A stretch of 64,000 nt of DNA, from IMG/VR virus record IMGVR_UViG_3300042880_000420, positions 45,033-109,032 of that record; one strand, 5' to 3'. The notes beneath the pieces are model-generated. The model was not told the origin of the DNA, did no database searches, and saw only the letters and a list, made by a program, of their open reading frames with translations. The position numbers and the translations under genes are program-made. Below are positions 45,863 through 54,792 of the stretch, piece by piece (positions within the stretch are counted from its first letter, which is position 1; each line of letters starts with the position of its first letter). The stretch is from a virus.

Positions 45863-48607
45863 TTATTTTTTATTTTTATCTGCTTTAATTTCAAATTGTG
45901 TTCTATTTGTTCGAGCTATTTCTAATTGTTTATTAGCAATATCCTGTTGAGTTTGAATTTTTTCTCTCTCAATATCTAGCTTTTGTTCATTAAATCTTGT
46001 TTTATTTACTTCTTGTTCACGTTTAAGATTGCTAGTATCTGTATAATTTTGTTGTTGTTGAATTTTAGCAAGAGCATCTTGATAATCAGACATAGCATTT
46101 TGGTTAATGTCTTGTGTTGCACCATATCCAGCAGCTCTAATTTCAGCTTCAACAATTCTTGCTTGTCTATCCTTGTCTTTTTCTTCAGCAATAAATTGTT
46201 GTTTCATCATCTCTTGTTGTTGAAGAGCTTCTTGTTGTTTTTGCTGCATTTCTTGCTCATGTTGCTGCTGTTGTTGTCTGATGCTATTAGCTTTCTCTTC
46301 AGTTTTTTTCAAAACATTTGTAAGTTCTGCAATAGATTCAGATTTAATAACGTTTCCAAGATCATAAATACTAGCACCTGTAGTGTTATTATTTAATGCT
46401 AAAGATTTAAGCTGTTCCATTACAGCTCTAGAATTAGTTTTAGTAGTGCAAAATATGTTAAGATCACGCATCAAAAGATCTGTACCATTAATTTGAAAAT
46501 TAACCTTTTCATCCGCAGATGTAACATATTGAAGACGCACCGAGGGTTTTGTAGAATTATAATATTGAGCTAGTTCTGTTCTCATCTGATGTACTCTAGG
46601 CATCAAATTGTCACTATGCTGTACAAAATACACTTCTGTTTGATTGTAAGAAGCATTTAAAGCTTGTTCTACACCTGTTGCAGTTTGTTGTGCAATTTGT
46701 TGTCCCATTCGCTGAGGATTAACACCAATTACCTCAAATGCTTGAGTTTTAAAATAGTTAGCTAAATTAATCCTAGACATTAAACGCTGTGTTTGTTCTA
46801 AATTTAACACCTGATAGTGTTGAAAATTAAGAGCATTTTCAGTGTTAGTTATAGATGTATCTAAAGGTAACATCTGGAAGTTTTTCATAGCAACATATGC
46901 ATTTGCTAAATTGTTCTTTCCCCAATCTTCTCCCATTGAATGTCTGGGTAGGGCGTTCTGATCAAACATAATAACTGTACCTAACTCATCTATTAATATA
47001 TCAGCTATTTGATTGTTAACTATATTATAACCTATTTGAAAAGGTTTCATAAGATCCACCATAGATACAGAACGTGTATTTCTATCTGAAAATACAGCTC
47101 CCTCTACAGGAGGTTTGCAACCATAAAGAGTTGTATCTCCTTTAAATTGGAATGGAATTTTACCCGGTTTACCACCATTTAGTCCAAGATATATTGGATT
47201 AAAACCACCTGGATTATTCATACCCCAAAAAGAAGGTCTATTTGGTCCTATTTTTATACCACCCCAAACTTCATTAATCCAAATCCAATCTATATGTTCT
47301 CCAAATACTAAATTGTCTTTTGTTTTTTCTTTATATAAGCTAGTATCATACAGAGGTTTGTCAGTAATTTTGTAGTTTTCAGCTACAATATCTTGTATCA
47401 TTTCACCTAATTCTGTAATCTTTGTAAGGTGTCCCACTCTACGTTGTGACTTCCAATATACAGTAGTGCAACGCAACAAATGTGCATTACCCCAATCAAA
47501 AAGATCTTCTGACTCATTTAATATAGATTGAATAACATCACCACTCCATTTTGTATTGTCATATGTACTCATAAACTGTCTATATGCAAGACCTGGCATC
47601 TGAGTATTCCAATCATGAGATCTTGTTGGATCATAATAAGATCCATCATTTTGCATACCTGGAAGTGCATATCCAGCAGATCTTACAGGATAAATAACCT
47701 CTAAAGCTTTAAGTTGCTCTTCATTCATCATCCACCCAAACTTATCTATAACATCTGCTACAGTAAGTAAATCAAGCATTCCTATCCAATGAGCTTCAGA
47801 TATGTAACGAGCAGAAGCAGACTTATGATAGAAAACTTGTACAGGATTCCAAAGCTCAATTTCATAATCATCATCCATCATTCTAAAATGCCAAAATTCT
47901 CTATCTGTAATTAACATGTCACGAAATGCTCTTTCTTCCAATTCATCCATGTGAAATCTTTCTACATCTACTTGATGTTGGTGCGTAGCCCAACTTTCAT
48001 ATAGATTTCTGTAGTCTTTTTTAAAAAAGCTTTCAATTTCTGGTAATGATTTTAATTTATCAGGAGACATTTCTTGTTGAAATTCTTCAGATTGAGGGTC
48101 CATTCCCATATTAATAAGCTTGTTCATCATTTTAGCTTGTGCTTTTTGCATAAGCACTTCTTCAATCATGTTCTTTTTTTCTTCTAACATTTCATTATAT
48201 GAAAGCTCATCCACCGTTCTAAACATAATTTTAGAAGCTCTCTTACTAAATTCAGAACATAAGACATTAATTACATTAGGTATAATAGGGTAGAATTTAA
48301 GTTCTAATGCTGTCTTATCTTCTTTAGTTAGCATATCAATAAGCTCACCATTAGGGTTATCTTCTTCAACTATATAATCTGTTTTATCGATAATACCCTT
48401 TGCTAATTTATAATTTTTAAGTAAACGTACAGCATTACGTCTAAGTTGACGCATACCCTGCCACTCTAACCAGTCTAAATTCCATGCTCTCCACTCATCA
48501 TCCTTTTCAGCTTCTGGTAGAAATTGTACAGGTTGCATAAGGCTCCCCATTTTATTGTACTCAACTTTCTTGCCTGCCTTGAGGTCAAGTGCATTATATA
48601 TTTGCAT
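45863..48607 (-). CDS. Portal protein (914 aa)
   Basis: The protein is 914 aa. The N-terminal half carries the portal-like body (RQLRRNAVRLLKNYKLAKGI, then SEFSKRASKIMFRTVDEL). The mid region has GGIKIGPNRPSFWGMNNPGG and RMGQQIAQQTATGVEQA. The last 200 residues form a Gln/Lys-rich coiled coil (HEQEMQQKQQEALQQQEMM) ending basic. It is long, like the crAss-like portal, and lies between the terminase and the scaffold/capsid genes. It forms the dodecameric DNA channel at the capsid vertex. The call is from pattern and order. Confidence 0.85.
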   Translation of the reverse strand: MQIYNALDLKAGKKVEYNKMGSLMQPVQFLPEAEKDDEWRAWNLDWLEWQGMRQLRRNAVRLLKNYKLAKGIIDKTDYIVEEDNPNGELIDMLTKEDKTALELKFYPIIPNVINVLCSEFSKRASKIMFRTVDELSYNEMLEEKKNMIEEVLMQKAQAKMMNKLINMGMDPQSEEFQQEMSPDKLKSLPEIESFFKKDYRNLYESWATHQHQVDVERFHMDELEERAFRDMLITDREFWHFRMMDDDYEIELWNPVQVFYHKSASARYISEAHWIGMLDLLTVADVIDKFGWMMNEEQLKALEVIYPVRSAGYALPGMQNDGSYYDPTRSHDWNTQMPGLAYRQFMSTYDNTKWSGDVIQSILNESEDLFDWGNAHLLRCTTVYWKSQRRVGHLTKITELGEMIQDIVAENYKITDKPLYDTSLYKEKTKDNLVFGEHIDWIWINEVWGGIKIGPNRPSFWGMNNPGGFNPIYLGLNGGKPGKIPFQFKGDTTLYGCKPPVEGAVFSDRNTRSVSMVDLMKPFQIGYNIVNNQIADILIDELGTVIMFDQNALPRHSMGEDWGKNNLANAYVAMKNFQMLPLDTSITNTENALNFQHYQVLNLEQTQRLMSRINLANYFKTQAFEVIGVNPQRMGQQIAQQTATGVEQALNASYNQTEVYFVQHSDNLMPRVHQMRTELAQYYNSTKPSVRLQYVTSADEKVNFQINGTDLLMRDLNIFCTTKTNSRAVMEQLKSLALNNNTTGASIYDLGNVIKSESIAELTNVLKKTEEKANSIRQQQQQHEQEMQQKQQEALQQQEMMKQQFIAEEKDKDRQARIVEAEIRAAGYGATQDINQNAMSDYQDALAKIQQQQNYTDTSNLKREQEVNKTRFNEQKLDIEREKIQTQQDIANKQLEIARTNRTQFEIKADKNKK

Positions 48608-48618
48608 TTTTTATATAT

Positions 48619-48882
48619 TTAAATTATATTACTAACAGTTGTTCCTTTTGGATAAAAAGCTGTTGTTGTTCCTGTTGTTGTAAATGAATCTCTTCCACAA
48701 TAAATTTCATATGGTTTTCTCCAATGAGGATCTACCCGTGGATTTGTATACGGAAGTTGAGAAGGAATGCGTTGTATTACAATCTTTTCTTCATTTTCTC
48801 CAATTAAAACCAAAGCTTCTTTTAAAGAAATTTTATTTTTTTTAATTAATTTCTCTAATAATTCTATTTTCTTATCTTCCAT
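48619..48882 (-). CDS. Hypothetical protein between terminase and portal (87 aa)
   Basis: The protein is 87 aa. The N-terminal helices are rich in Lys/Glu (LEKLIKKNKISLKEALVLIG). The C-terminal part has SQLPYTNPRVDPHWRKPYEI. It is 5 bp downstream of the terminase stop and 11 bp upstream of the portal start, so it is translated with packaging genes. I do not recognise a family. A small packaging accessory is possible. Confidence 0.65.
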   Translation of the reverse strand: MEDKKIELLEKLIKKNKISLKEALVLIGENEEKIVIQRIPSQLPYTNPRVDPHWRKPYEIYCGRDSFTTTGTTTAFYPKGTTVSNII

Positions 48883-48887
48883 TTTAT

Positions 48888-51113
48888 CTATCTTATGTTT
48901 TTAAAAGCATTTCTAGGGGGAGTATTTAAAGCATTTTTATTTAAACTTCCTGAGTTTATACCCATATGTCTAAATGGAGTCCTTACTGATAATTTACTTA
49001 ATTTTTGTGTATTTTCCAATTTATCATTTGCTATTTCTACTCTTGTAGCTTTACCCCTATTGTTTTGCTGTATTTGAGCAAATGCTACAAGGGAACAAAA
49101 TGAAACCAAACGGTCTACGTTTAAACCCGGTTGGTATTGTTTCATTTCTTCTAATAACATTATGTCGGGTATTCTTTCTACACCATAATGTATTTTTGTT
49201 ATTTCACCATCTTTATTTGTGTGAACATCTAATTCTTCTTGTAAGAATTGTATGCCATAACTTATAAGATGGGTTTTAAAAAGTGTTCCTGTATTTTTCC
49301 AGCCGTATGTAGCAAATACATTAGCATTACTGGACAATTCTTTAAGAAAAGGTATTTGATCTTTAGGAACCAAATATTTTTGTTTCCTTTTACTAATCAT
49401 ATACTGTATAAAAAGACTAACATTATTTTCAACTAATGTCCACGCATTATACCATTCGATGAGCATTTCTAGACGTTCATGTGTTTTTTGCAAATCATCA
49501 AATCTTCCACACCATGAAGCAACAATACCATCTCGCTCAAAATGTGAATTTACTTTACCATTTCCCTCATCCTTAATTACTTCAGTTGGATTTTTATAGA
49601 TAAATATGCTACATAATGAATCTGATGTGGTGGTCCTACCTTCCCCGACTGGATCTATAGAAGCATAATATGTTCCCCAAGGAACATTAGGAATTGGTCT
49701 TTCGTACACGCATATAACTCCAGATTTGTCTTCCATAGTTTTATCTATAGGAAATTTTTTAATAGGTTGTCTATTAGATTTTTTGGCTACAATTTTATTT
49801 TCCTCATTTATACTTAATTCGACATATTCTATAGGATAGTCTCCATCTTCTATACGTTTTATTTGATGTGAAATAAGATGGGGTGGAAATACAGATTCTT
49901 TTCTTGTAGCAAATGCCTCTTCAATATTAGTGGGTTTTTGAGAAATACGTAACTGGTATTGTTCAGGAGATAAGTCTTTTTTCCATTGTTTACGTTCTTC
50001 ATAAATAGCTTCAAGTGCATCATTAACTAAAGAGTTACCAGCTTTATCTATATAAGGAGGCATTGACCATTGTTCAGGAATAAATAATCCAGTTTCCCCT
50101 ATTGTACCATTGTTATCTATTAAATTGGATGTTATAGCAAACATACCATATTTATGAGGATAGAGTATCATTTCTTTAAGAGGTTGACATTGATCTAAAT
50201 CACCCACTGAACCAGCAGCTATAAATGTACCTGTTGTCACCATACCAGATTGCATTGCAGGACGCATAAACTCATAAGTGTCCATCATCTTGGGAGCAAT
50301 TCCAGCTTCTTCATGAAAGAAGTACGATACGGGTCCTCCCACGCCATTAGTTGGGTCTTTTTCAAATGATGTACCTGTAATAATAGACTTGTTACCCTTG
50401 TAAGTGTCTCTACCACCTGTTCTCACTTTAATACGTTGTTGCCAAGAAAACACCTTATCAGGTTCAGAAGGTCTATACCAAGCAGTGTGTTCATTAAGAA
50501 AGTTACGATATTCATTAAGCATCCTCCAAGAACCTTTCTCTGATATATAGTCTTTAAGACTAGCTCCTATTTTATTTACAGAACCTTCTTCAAACCAATA
50601 TTGATTAATCAATTTTCCCATATGAAAATATGAAGATGCTATCTGACGTTTCTTTAATATTGGGACATGTTTATAACTTAATTCTGCTAAAATCTCATAC
50701 AATGCCATATGATATTGAGCATCTCTCACTTTAGCAAAATCAAATCTTTTTTCTTCCTTATCATAAATAGGAAGAAAGTTAAGCCACATATAATAATCAC
50801 GTGTTAAATACCATGTTAATCCATCCTCTTTATAAATAACACCATTGCGACATTTTGCTTTTTCTTCATCCCAATAATTCATAAAGTCTTTTGACTTTAT
50901 TGGAGCATTACAGTAATATCCATCTTTTTGAAACTTTCTAGCTTGAGAATTAAATTCTATAGAAATATTTACGGTAAAATTATAACCTTCATTTGGACCA
51001 GCGTCTTTAAAAACAGAACGTACAAAATCTCTAATTTCTATTCTGTCTTTAAATTCTGTTGTTGTCCAAACACCATTTTCGTAAGTGGGTATTATGTAAT
51101 TAGTTTGATACAT
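48888..51113 (-). CDS. terL: Terminase large subunit (741 aa)
   Basis: The protein is 741 aa. The ATPase half is recognisable by a Walker-B-like VSYFFHEEAG (262-271). The Walker A region near LKKRQIASSYFHMGK (153-167) is degenerate in appearance. The C-terminal RNase-H-like nuclease has the acidic triad candidates D487 (YYASIDPVGEG), E562 (TLVENN) and D650 (ERIPDIMLL). It translocates and cuts DNA during packaging at the portal. It ends with TAG followed closely by the next gene start, so TAG is a stop here. Its first codons overlap the small upstream frame by 14 bp. Confidence 0.93.
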   Translation of the reverse strand: MYQTNYIIPTYENGVWTTTEFKDRIEIRDFVRSVFKDAGPNEGYNFTVNISIEFNSQARKFQKDGYYCNAPIKSKDFMNYWDEEKAKCRNGVIYKEDGLTWYLTRDYYMWLNFLPIYDKEEKRFDFAKVRDAQYHMALYEILAELSYKHVPILKKRQIASSYFHMGKLINQYWFEEGSVNKIGASLKDYISEKGSWRMLNEYRNFLNEHTAWYRPSEPDKVFSWQQRIKVRTGGRDTYKGNKSIITGTSFEKDPTNGVGGPVSYFFHEEAGIAPKMMDTYEFMRPAMQSGMVTTGTFIAAGSVGDLDQCQPLKEMILYPHKYGMFAITSNLIDNNGTIGETGLFIPEQWSMPPYIDKAGNSLVNDALEAIYEERKQWKKDLSPEQYQLRISQKPTNIEEAFATRKESVFPPHLISHQIKRIEDGDYPIEYVELSINEENKIVAKKSNRQPIKKFPIDKTMEDKSGVICVYERPIPNVPWGTYYASIDPVGEGRTTTSDSLCSIFIYKNPTEVIKDEGNGKVNSHFERDGIVASWCGRFDDLQKTHERLEMLIEWYNAWTLVENNVSLFIQYMISKRKQKYLVPKDQIPFLKELSSNANVFATYGWKNTGTLFKTHLISYGIQFLQEELDVHTNKDGEITKIHYGVERIPDIMLLEEMKQYQPGLNVDRLVSFCSLVAFAQIQQNNRGKATRVEIANDKLENTQKLSKLSVRTPFRHMGINSGSLNKNALNTPPRNAFKNIR

Positions 51114-51273
51114 TTTTAAGTTTAACTATTAGCTTTGAAATACTGGCATCGGTGTATACGTTGTCATATACTCCGTTAAAATATTCAATGTAGTGCTCAC
51201 GTAAAAAACCATTCCACTCTCTAGTGTAAGGGTTGAAGTTGAATACATATTGCTGTAAAAATTCATCTTTCAT
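51100..51273 (-). CDS. Small conserved-looking protein overlapping terL (57 aa)
   Basis: A 57-aa frame starts at ATG 51271-51273 and ends TAA at 51100-51102, overlapping the terminase start by 14 bp. The sequence begins MKDEFLQQYVFNFNPYTREW. Its NPYTREWxGFL pattern resembles tiny proteins encoded just before the terminase in crAss-like phages. Translational coupling to the terminase is likely. The function is unknown. Confidence 0.6.
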   Translation of the reverse strand: MKDEFLQQYVFNFNPYTREWNGFLREHYIEYFNGVYDNVYTDASISKLIVKLKNVSN

Positions 51274-51386
51274 TTTTTAAAGTTTATTTTGTCTTTTGCA
51301 TACTAAATACGTAATGGTTATGTTGTTTTATTTAACAATCTGCAAATAGTTTCTATCATTAAACGCTTTATAGTTTTTACAATTCA

Positions 51387-51899
51387 TTACTGATCGTATG
51401 CTAATCTTTGATTTCCTCTAACTGTAGTAGATTGTTCTTCTTGAAGATCACGAAGTGTACCTTTAAATGATTGTCTAATAGCTTCATATTTAGAAGCAGC
51501 ATTAATAAGAGCTGTAATGTTTCCATCTCTACCATGCTCTATTTCTGTTGTTTCCATGTACTTAGCTAGTCTATCCAACATTGCTTTAATTCCCATATAC
51601 GCTCTCACTGTAGGAGTTTCATATAATTTTTTTGCTACTTCAAGAGCATTTGTAATTAATTCATCATCAGAATCAAATTCTCCACCCACTTCTCTTCTTA
51701 CTAATTCTTCTTTGTCTACTTCCGGTACATCAAAAAATGGATTTAAATCTGGATTAGGACATGATAGATAAAATATATAAGCAAATATATTAGAAGACTC
51801 TTCTGGATAAGTATCTATAATTTGCTTAAAAGAAACAATTGTATAACAATGTTCAGAAGGAATCACCTTATTATTACTAATATCAAATAATCTTATCAT
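51387..51899 (-). CDS. Helical conserved protein, possible small terminase (170 aa)
   Basis: The protein is 170 aa. A charged N-terminal half (EVGGEFDSDDEL) is followed by a helical C-terminal half (AYMGIKAMLDRLAKYMET, then HGRDGNITALINAASKYEAIRQSFKG). Proteins of this type lie upstream of terL in crAss-like and some other Bacteroidetes phages. Size and place would suit a small terminase subunit, but no HTH is clear. It overlaps the next upstream gene by 4 bp. A 113-bp gap with no gene separates it from the 57-aa frame. Confidence 0.6.
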   Translation of the reverse strand: MIRLFDISNNKVIPSEHCYTIVSFKQIIDTYPEESSNIFAYIFYLSCPNPDLNPFFDVPEVDKEELVRREVGGEFDSDDELITNALEVAKKLYETPTVRAYMGIKAMLDRLAKYMETTEIEHGRDGNITALINAASKYEAIRQSFKGTLRDLQEEQSTTVRGNQRLAYDQ

Positions 51900-52090
51900 A
51901 GCGTAATTAATTGATTTTTATCTAATGAAAGTTCATAATCATAAAACCTATCGGTGTTATTATCTCTACCAACAAAATAAAGTATATCATTTTTTGTAAG
52001 CATTATTCCATTAATAATTCCCACTTGTTGTTCTTTATCGGTAATGACATAGACATGTTCACCAATGTTAAATTTATTTTCTATTCTCAT
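51896..52090 (-). CDS. Small SH3/KOW-like beta protein (64 aa)
   Basis: The protein is 64 aa with the pattern FNIGEHVYVITDKEQQVGII, as in small beta-barrel domains with a KOW/SH3-like start (xxxGDxVxV). It overlaps neighbours on both sides by 4 bp, so it is embedded in the operon. The function is unknown. Similar tiny proteins are common beside phage packaging genes. Confidence 0.6.
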   Translation of the reverse strand: MRIENKFNIGEHVYVITDKEQQVGIINGIMLTKNDILYFVGRDNNTDRFYDYELSLDKNQLITL

Positions 52091-52326
52091 AATTGTAAAA
52101 ATTTAGAAGCATCTTGTTCATCATCAATTAATTCTACAAGATAATCAAATTTGTTAAATTCTGTAGGAACAAATCGCATTGCTGTTACATGTAACGTGTC
52201 TTTTCCATCTGTAACAAACTTATGAAGATATTTATTTTTTACATCATGAAGATTACATCCTTTGCAAGATGTAATAGTCCAACTATTATCATCTTTAATT
52301 AATGGTGTTACATTAATTTTTTCCAT
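52087..52326 (-). CDS. Hypothetical protein (79 aa)
   Basis: The protein is 79 aa, beta-rich, with a single CKGC pair (SCKGCNLHDVKNKYLH) that might bind metal. It overlaps the nuclease gene by 14 bp and the 64-aa gene by 4 bp. I do not recognise a family. Confidence 0.6.
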   Translation of the reverse strand: MEKINVTPLIKDDNSWTITSCKGCNLHDVKNKYLHKFVTDGKDTLHVTAMRFVPTEFNKFDYLVELIDDEQDASKFLQL

Positions 52327-53140
52327 TTTTTAAATCTTTTAAATAATTAATAAGTAATATTACTTCTTGTTTTAAATATGGTACATTATATTGTACAATC
52401 TCTTGTACAATAGGATTACCATCTCTGTCTATCTCCACAATTGGATTACCGAATTTATCCTTGTCTACTTGTTTAAATATAATGTGATGAAGATTCATCT
52501 CTCCAGGTTTATATAAAGGATTGTGCTTAATAATCATATACATGTACATACTAAGTTGTAATGCATAATGATTAAAATTAGAATCATCTAAATGATTAAC
52601 AGGAGCTGACATCTTTTGACTCTTTCCTGAATAATCTCTAAATGATTCTTTTTTAATTTCTTTGTTAGTTTTAAAATCTATGATATTCACTTTTTTATTG
52701 ACCACCTCTACAAGATCAGATTGACCACAAAGTCCTACAGATTTTAAATACACCATATGTTCTGGATAAATACCCTCTGTAAGTTTTTGTTCTGGTGCAT
52801 TCTTACTGCCATCTATATTTGTGTTGGGAGCATAAATAGGAATATTAACACCTTCTCTGCCAATATATTCAAGACCGCATATATCAGCTTCTCTTTGATT
52901 GTGATACCATGTGCCAAGATCCGTTGCTCTTTTAGCCTCAGTTTTCCAAGTATCTTTGATATCTTCTGGATTCATCCCATACCACTTTGATTTTTTAGAC
53001 CTACTCACTTTTAAAGCTGTAGCATCTGCATCAAATGGTTGTTTAAATTTAGATATAAAACTTGTTACAGAAGTCCATTCTATATCTGCTCCATCTATAG
53101 AGACATATTTATGTAATTCTGGTATAAATTGTAAAGCCAT
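52313..53140 (-). CDS. PD-(D/E)XK family nuclease (275 aa)
   Basis: The ATG at 53138-53140 gives 275 aa. The longer frame that begins at 53197 would overlap the upstream gene and adds an unlikely basic leader. The motif is GQSDLVEVV (D142), then IIDFKTNKE (D155, K157), with TWYHNQRE (His80) upstream. This is the Cas4/RecB-like arrangement of the PD-(D/E)XK fold. In crAss-like phages such a nuclease is encoded near the terminase and IHF genes. It probably processes DNA in replication, recombination or packaging. Confidence 0.85.
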   Translation of the reverse strand: MALQFIPELHKYVSIDGADIEWTSVTSFISKFKQPFDADATALKVSRSKKSKWYGMNPEDIKDTWKTEAKRATDLGTWYHNQREADICGLEYIGREGVNIPIYAPNTNIDGSKNAPEQKLTEGIYPEHMVYLKSVGLCGQSDLVEVVNKKVNIIDFKTNKEIKKESFRDYSGKSQKMSAPVNHLDDSNFNHYALQLSMYMYMIIKHNPLYKPGEMNLHHIIFKQVDKDKFGNPIVEIDRDGNPIVQEIVQYNVPYLKQEVILLINYLKDLKNGKN

Positions 53141-53142
53141 AA

Positions 53143-53457
53143 TTATAATTGTTGGTTTAACATATCCTCTTCTTTTTCTGTTAAAATAGCTTTCCATTTA
53201 GGAATAGGAAGAGGACATCCTGAACTTAATGCTCTTGTTTTCAATGACAAACTACATCCACAACCTCCAGTATTCTTATTGCAACATGGTGCTGTACCAG
53301 GTACCAAGCACCCTGTACCCTCATCATCATAATTAATACATTTTTTACATAAATTTAATCTAGCATATGCAATTTCTTCAACATGTTCTTTCTTAAATAT
53401 GTTGTTTCTTATACCTTCAAGAATTGACTTTCTATTATTAAATATTTGTTTTAGCAT
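53143..53457 (-). CDS. Cys-rich zinc-binding protein (104 aa)
   Basis: The protein is 104 aa. A helical N-terminal third is followed by a Cys cluster: LCKKCINYD, GCLVPG, CCNKNTGGCGCSL and GCPLP. At least eight Cys could bind two zinc ions. This small Cys-rich protein type recurs in phages next to nuclease genes. It overlaps the IHF-like gene by 20 bp. Its role is unknown. Nucleic-acid binding is plausible. Confidence 0.7.
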   Translation of the reverse strand: MLKQIFNNRKSILEGIRNNIFKKEHVEEIAYARLNLCKKCINYDDEGTGCLVPGTAPCCNKNTGGCGCSLSLKTRALSSGCPLPIPKWKAILTEKEEDMLNQQL

Positions 53458-53824
53458 AATTTCTTTTTCGATGTATTTTTATAAATTCTTTTCGTTGCAT
53501 TTCACTTTTACACATATCCATCATTTTTTCAATGTAAGTTAATTTATTACGTAATTGTTCTATAATCAACTCACTGCGTTTAGACCCACGTTGTGCTATA
53601 CTATCTATCATAAAAAGATATTTCTCCTTTTCTTTTTCTAATATCCAATGCTTTATAGTAAAATTACCAAAAGCACTGACATGTACAATAGGAGCTTTTA
53701 ATTCTGAAAGAGCACCTCGTACATCTTTCCAATATGTTGTTACAATATCGTTAACAATATTTACAGGTAGATTTAACTCCATTGCTGTAGATACAATAAG
53801 GTCTTTAGCTTTTGTTGGTTTCAA
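53438..53824 (-). CDS. IHF/HU-like DNA-bending protein (128 aa)
   Basis: The protein is 128 aa. The HU/IHF pattern is visible: a helical N-terminal dimerization part (STAMELNLPVNIVNDIVTTY), then PIVHVSAFGNFTIK, the beta-arm base with the GNF signature, followed by a charged arm and a C-terminal helical extension. IHF-like subunits near terL are characteristic of crAss-like phages. It would bend DNA during packaging, replication or regulation. Two sites matching the E. coli IHF consensus lie in the hub (54807-54819 and 56009-56021). Only one subunit gene is seen here. Confidence 0.85.
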   Translation of the reverse strand: MKPTKAKDLIVSTAMELNLPVNIVNDIVTTYWKDVRGALSELKAPIVHVSAFGNFTIKHWILEKEKEKYLFMIDSIAQRGSKRSELIIEQLRNKLTYIEKMMDMCKSEMQRKEFIKIHRKRNYAKTNI

Positions 53825-54179
53825 CAGAAAGAAAATTATAGTTTAATAATACGTTACCATCCTTAACAACTCCTATAGCATCATCAATAGAAAGTTTCTT
53901 TCTATTCTTTCCTTTCTTTGTGACAATACCCTTTTTTTCTAATTTATTTAAAGAGTTTCTTACACTTTGAGGTGTTTTGAAAATGTTCATTTCACATGCT
54001 TTTTTACAAAGAACATTAAGTTCATTGACATTATCATCTGTAGCAAGAAGTACAAGACATTCTATTTCAGCATCAGATAGATGAAGTTTATTAAAAAAGC
54101 AATAAGTGAGTAGTTGATATTTCACAACTTCCCACTTAGTCATAACACATTTTTTCAACACTTGGTTTACTTGTGTCAT
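53805..54179 (-). CDS. Winged-helix DNA-binding protein (124 aa)
   Basis: The protein is 124 aa. It shows a MarR/winged-helix-like organisation: SDAEIECLVLLA, then FKTPQSVRNSLNKLEKKGIV, where the recognition helix is followed by a wing (KKGKNRKKLSIDD). This fits a small transcription regulator. It overlaps the IHF-like gene by 20 bp and lies 4 bp downstream of the 117-aa gene. The operator palindrome at 54570-54585 is a possible target, by inference only. Confidence 0.7.
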   Translation of the reverse strand: MTQVNQVLKKCVMTKWEVVKYQLLTYCFFNKLHLSDAEIECLVLLATDDNVNELNVLCKKACEMNIFKTPQSVRNSLNKLEKKGIVTKKGKNRKKLSIDDAIGVVKDGNVLLNYNFLSVETNKS

Positions 54180-54183
54180 TCTA

Positions 54184-54537
54184 TTACTTTTTTAATGCTC
54201 TATTAGATATAGGTGCTTTTTTCTCCTCTTTATCAGCAATCTCTGTTGGAATGCCTATTACATCACCCACCTTTAAACCTTGTTCCTTTAATTCTGGGTT
54301 GGCTTCAAGATCTTCTTCTGTAAGGGTGTGTTCTGCAACAGCATTAGAACCTTCATGTGGGGTAGAAATTTGAGCAATTGTATACATTGCTTTTACATAT
54401 TCTGCACGTGCAACAGCAATCCTTGTATCAAGCTCTTGTAATTCAGCTTGTACTTTCTTAAATTCAATTTGCTCTTGCATCCATGTAAGCATTTGCTCCT
54501 TTGTAGGAGCTGCATCTTGTTTTTGTTGGTTTTCCAT
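54184..54537 (-). CDS. Coiled-coil protein, first gene of the regulated leftward operon (117 aa)
   Basis: The protein is 117 aa. Residues 25-55 are a coiled coil (EFKKVQAELQELDTRIAVAR) and the rest is acidic and polar, with a basic end. There is no catalytic motif. It is preceded by the best Bacteroidetes-type promoter in the window and so is the first gene of a leftward transcript carrying the winged-helix, IHF-like, Cys-rich and nuclease genes. A small phage protein of this kind is common in crAss-like genomes. The function is unknown. Confidence 0.7.
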   Translation of the reverse strand: MENQQKQDAAPTKEQMLTWMQEQIEFKKVQAELQELDTRIAVARAEYVKAMYTIAQISTPHEGSNAVAEHTLTEEDLEANPELKEQGLKVGDVIGIPTEIADKEEKKAPISNRALKK

Positions 54538-54557
54538 TATGTTTTGTTTTTAAAGTA

Positions 54558-54589
54558 CAAATATATATAGAAAGTTTAAACTTTCCAAA
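54558..54589 (-). promoter_or_regulatory. Bacteroidetes-type promoter with embedded 16-bp operator palindrome
   Basis: On the minus strand TTTG (54586-54589) and TATATTTG (54558-54565) are 20 bp apart, matching the Bacteroidetes housekeeping consensus (TTTG, 19-21 bp, TAnnTTTG). Between them lies the perfect palindrome GAAAGTTTAAACTTTC (54570-54585). A protein bound there would block polymerase. The predicted start is about 14 nt before the ATG of the 117-aa gene. Confidence 0.7.
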
Positions 54590-54613
54590 TTTATTTGAAT
54601 ATTAAACAACACC

Positions 54614-54682
54614 TTAATTACAGAGGCATATATAACCTTCACATTCAGGGCAGCAAATTGGGGAGCAAATTATTTCTTTCAT
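54614..54682 (-). CDS. Possible Cys-rich micropeptide (22 aa)
   Basis: An ATG frame of 22 codons encodes MKEIICSPICCPECEGYICL plus two residues, with six Cys in total. It lies upstream of the regulated promoter, in the 317-bp gap downstream of the RepL-like gene. Very short, so it could be chance. The Cys density in such an AT-rich genome is notable. Confidence 0.3.
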   Translation of the reverse strand: MKEIICSPICCPECEGYICLCN

Positions 54683-54756
54683 ATAATTAATATAACAACA
54701 TTATAGAAGAAACACAAATAATTTATACCTTTTTATATTATAAAAAACCATTATAT

Positions 54757-54792
54757 GTCCCAAAACGGGACAAAACTGTCCCAAAACGGGAC
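54757..54792. repeat. Tandem GTCCCAAAACGGGAC elements
   Basis: GTCCCAAAACGGGAC occurs at 54757-54771 and 54778-54792. Each is itself an inverted repeat (GTCCC/GGGAC), and the two are spaced 21 bp, two helical turns. Candidate operator or iteron for a dimeric protein. The GC-rich arms stand out in this AT-rich region. Confidence 0.75.

Noticed and set aside
53141-53197. Longer N-terminus for the PD-(D/E)XK nuclease
   Set aside because: It overlaps the Cys-rich gene and adds an atypical basic leader. The ATG at 53140 fits the gene spacing.
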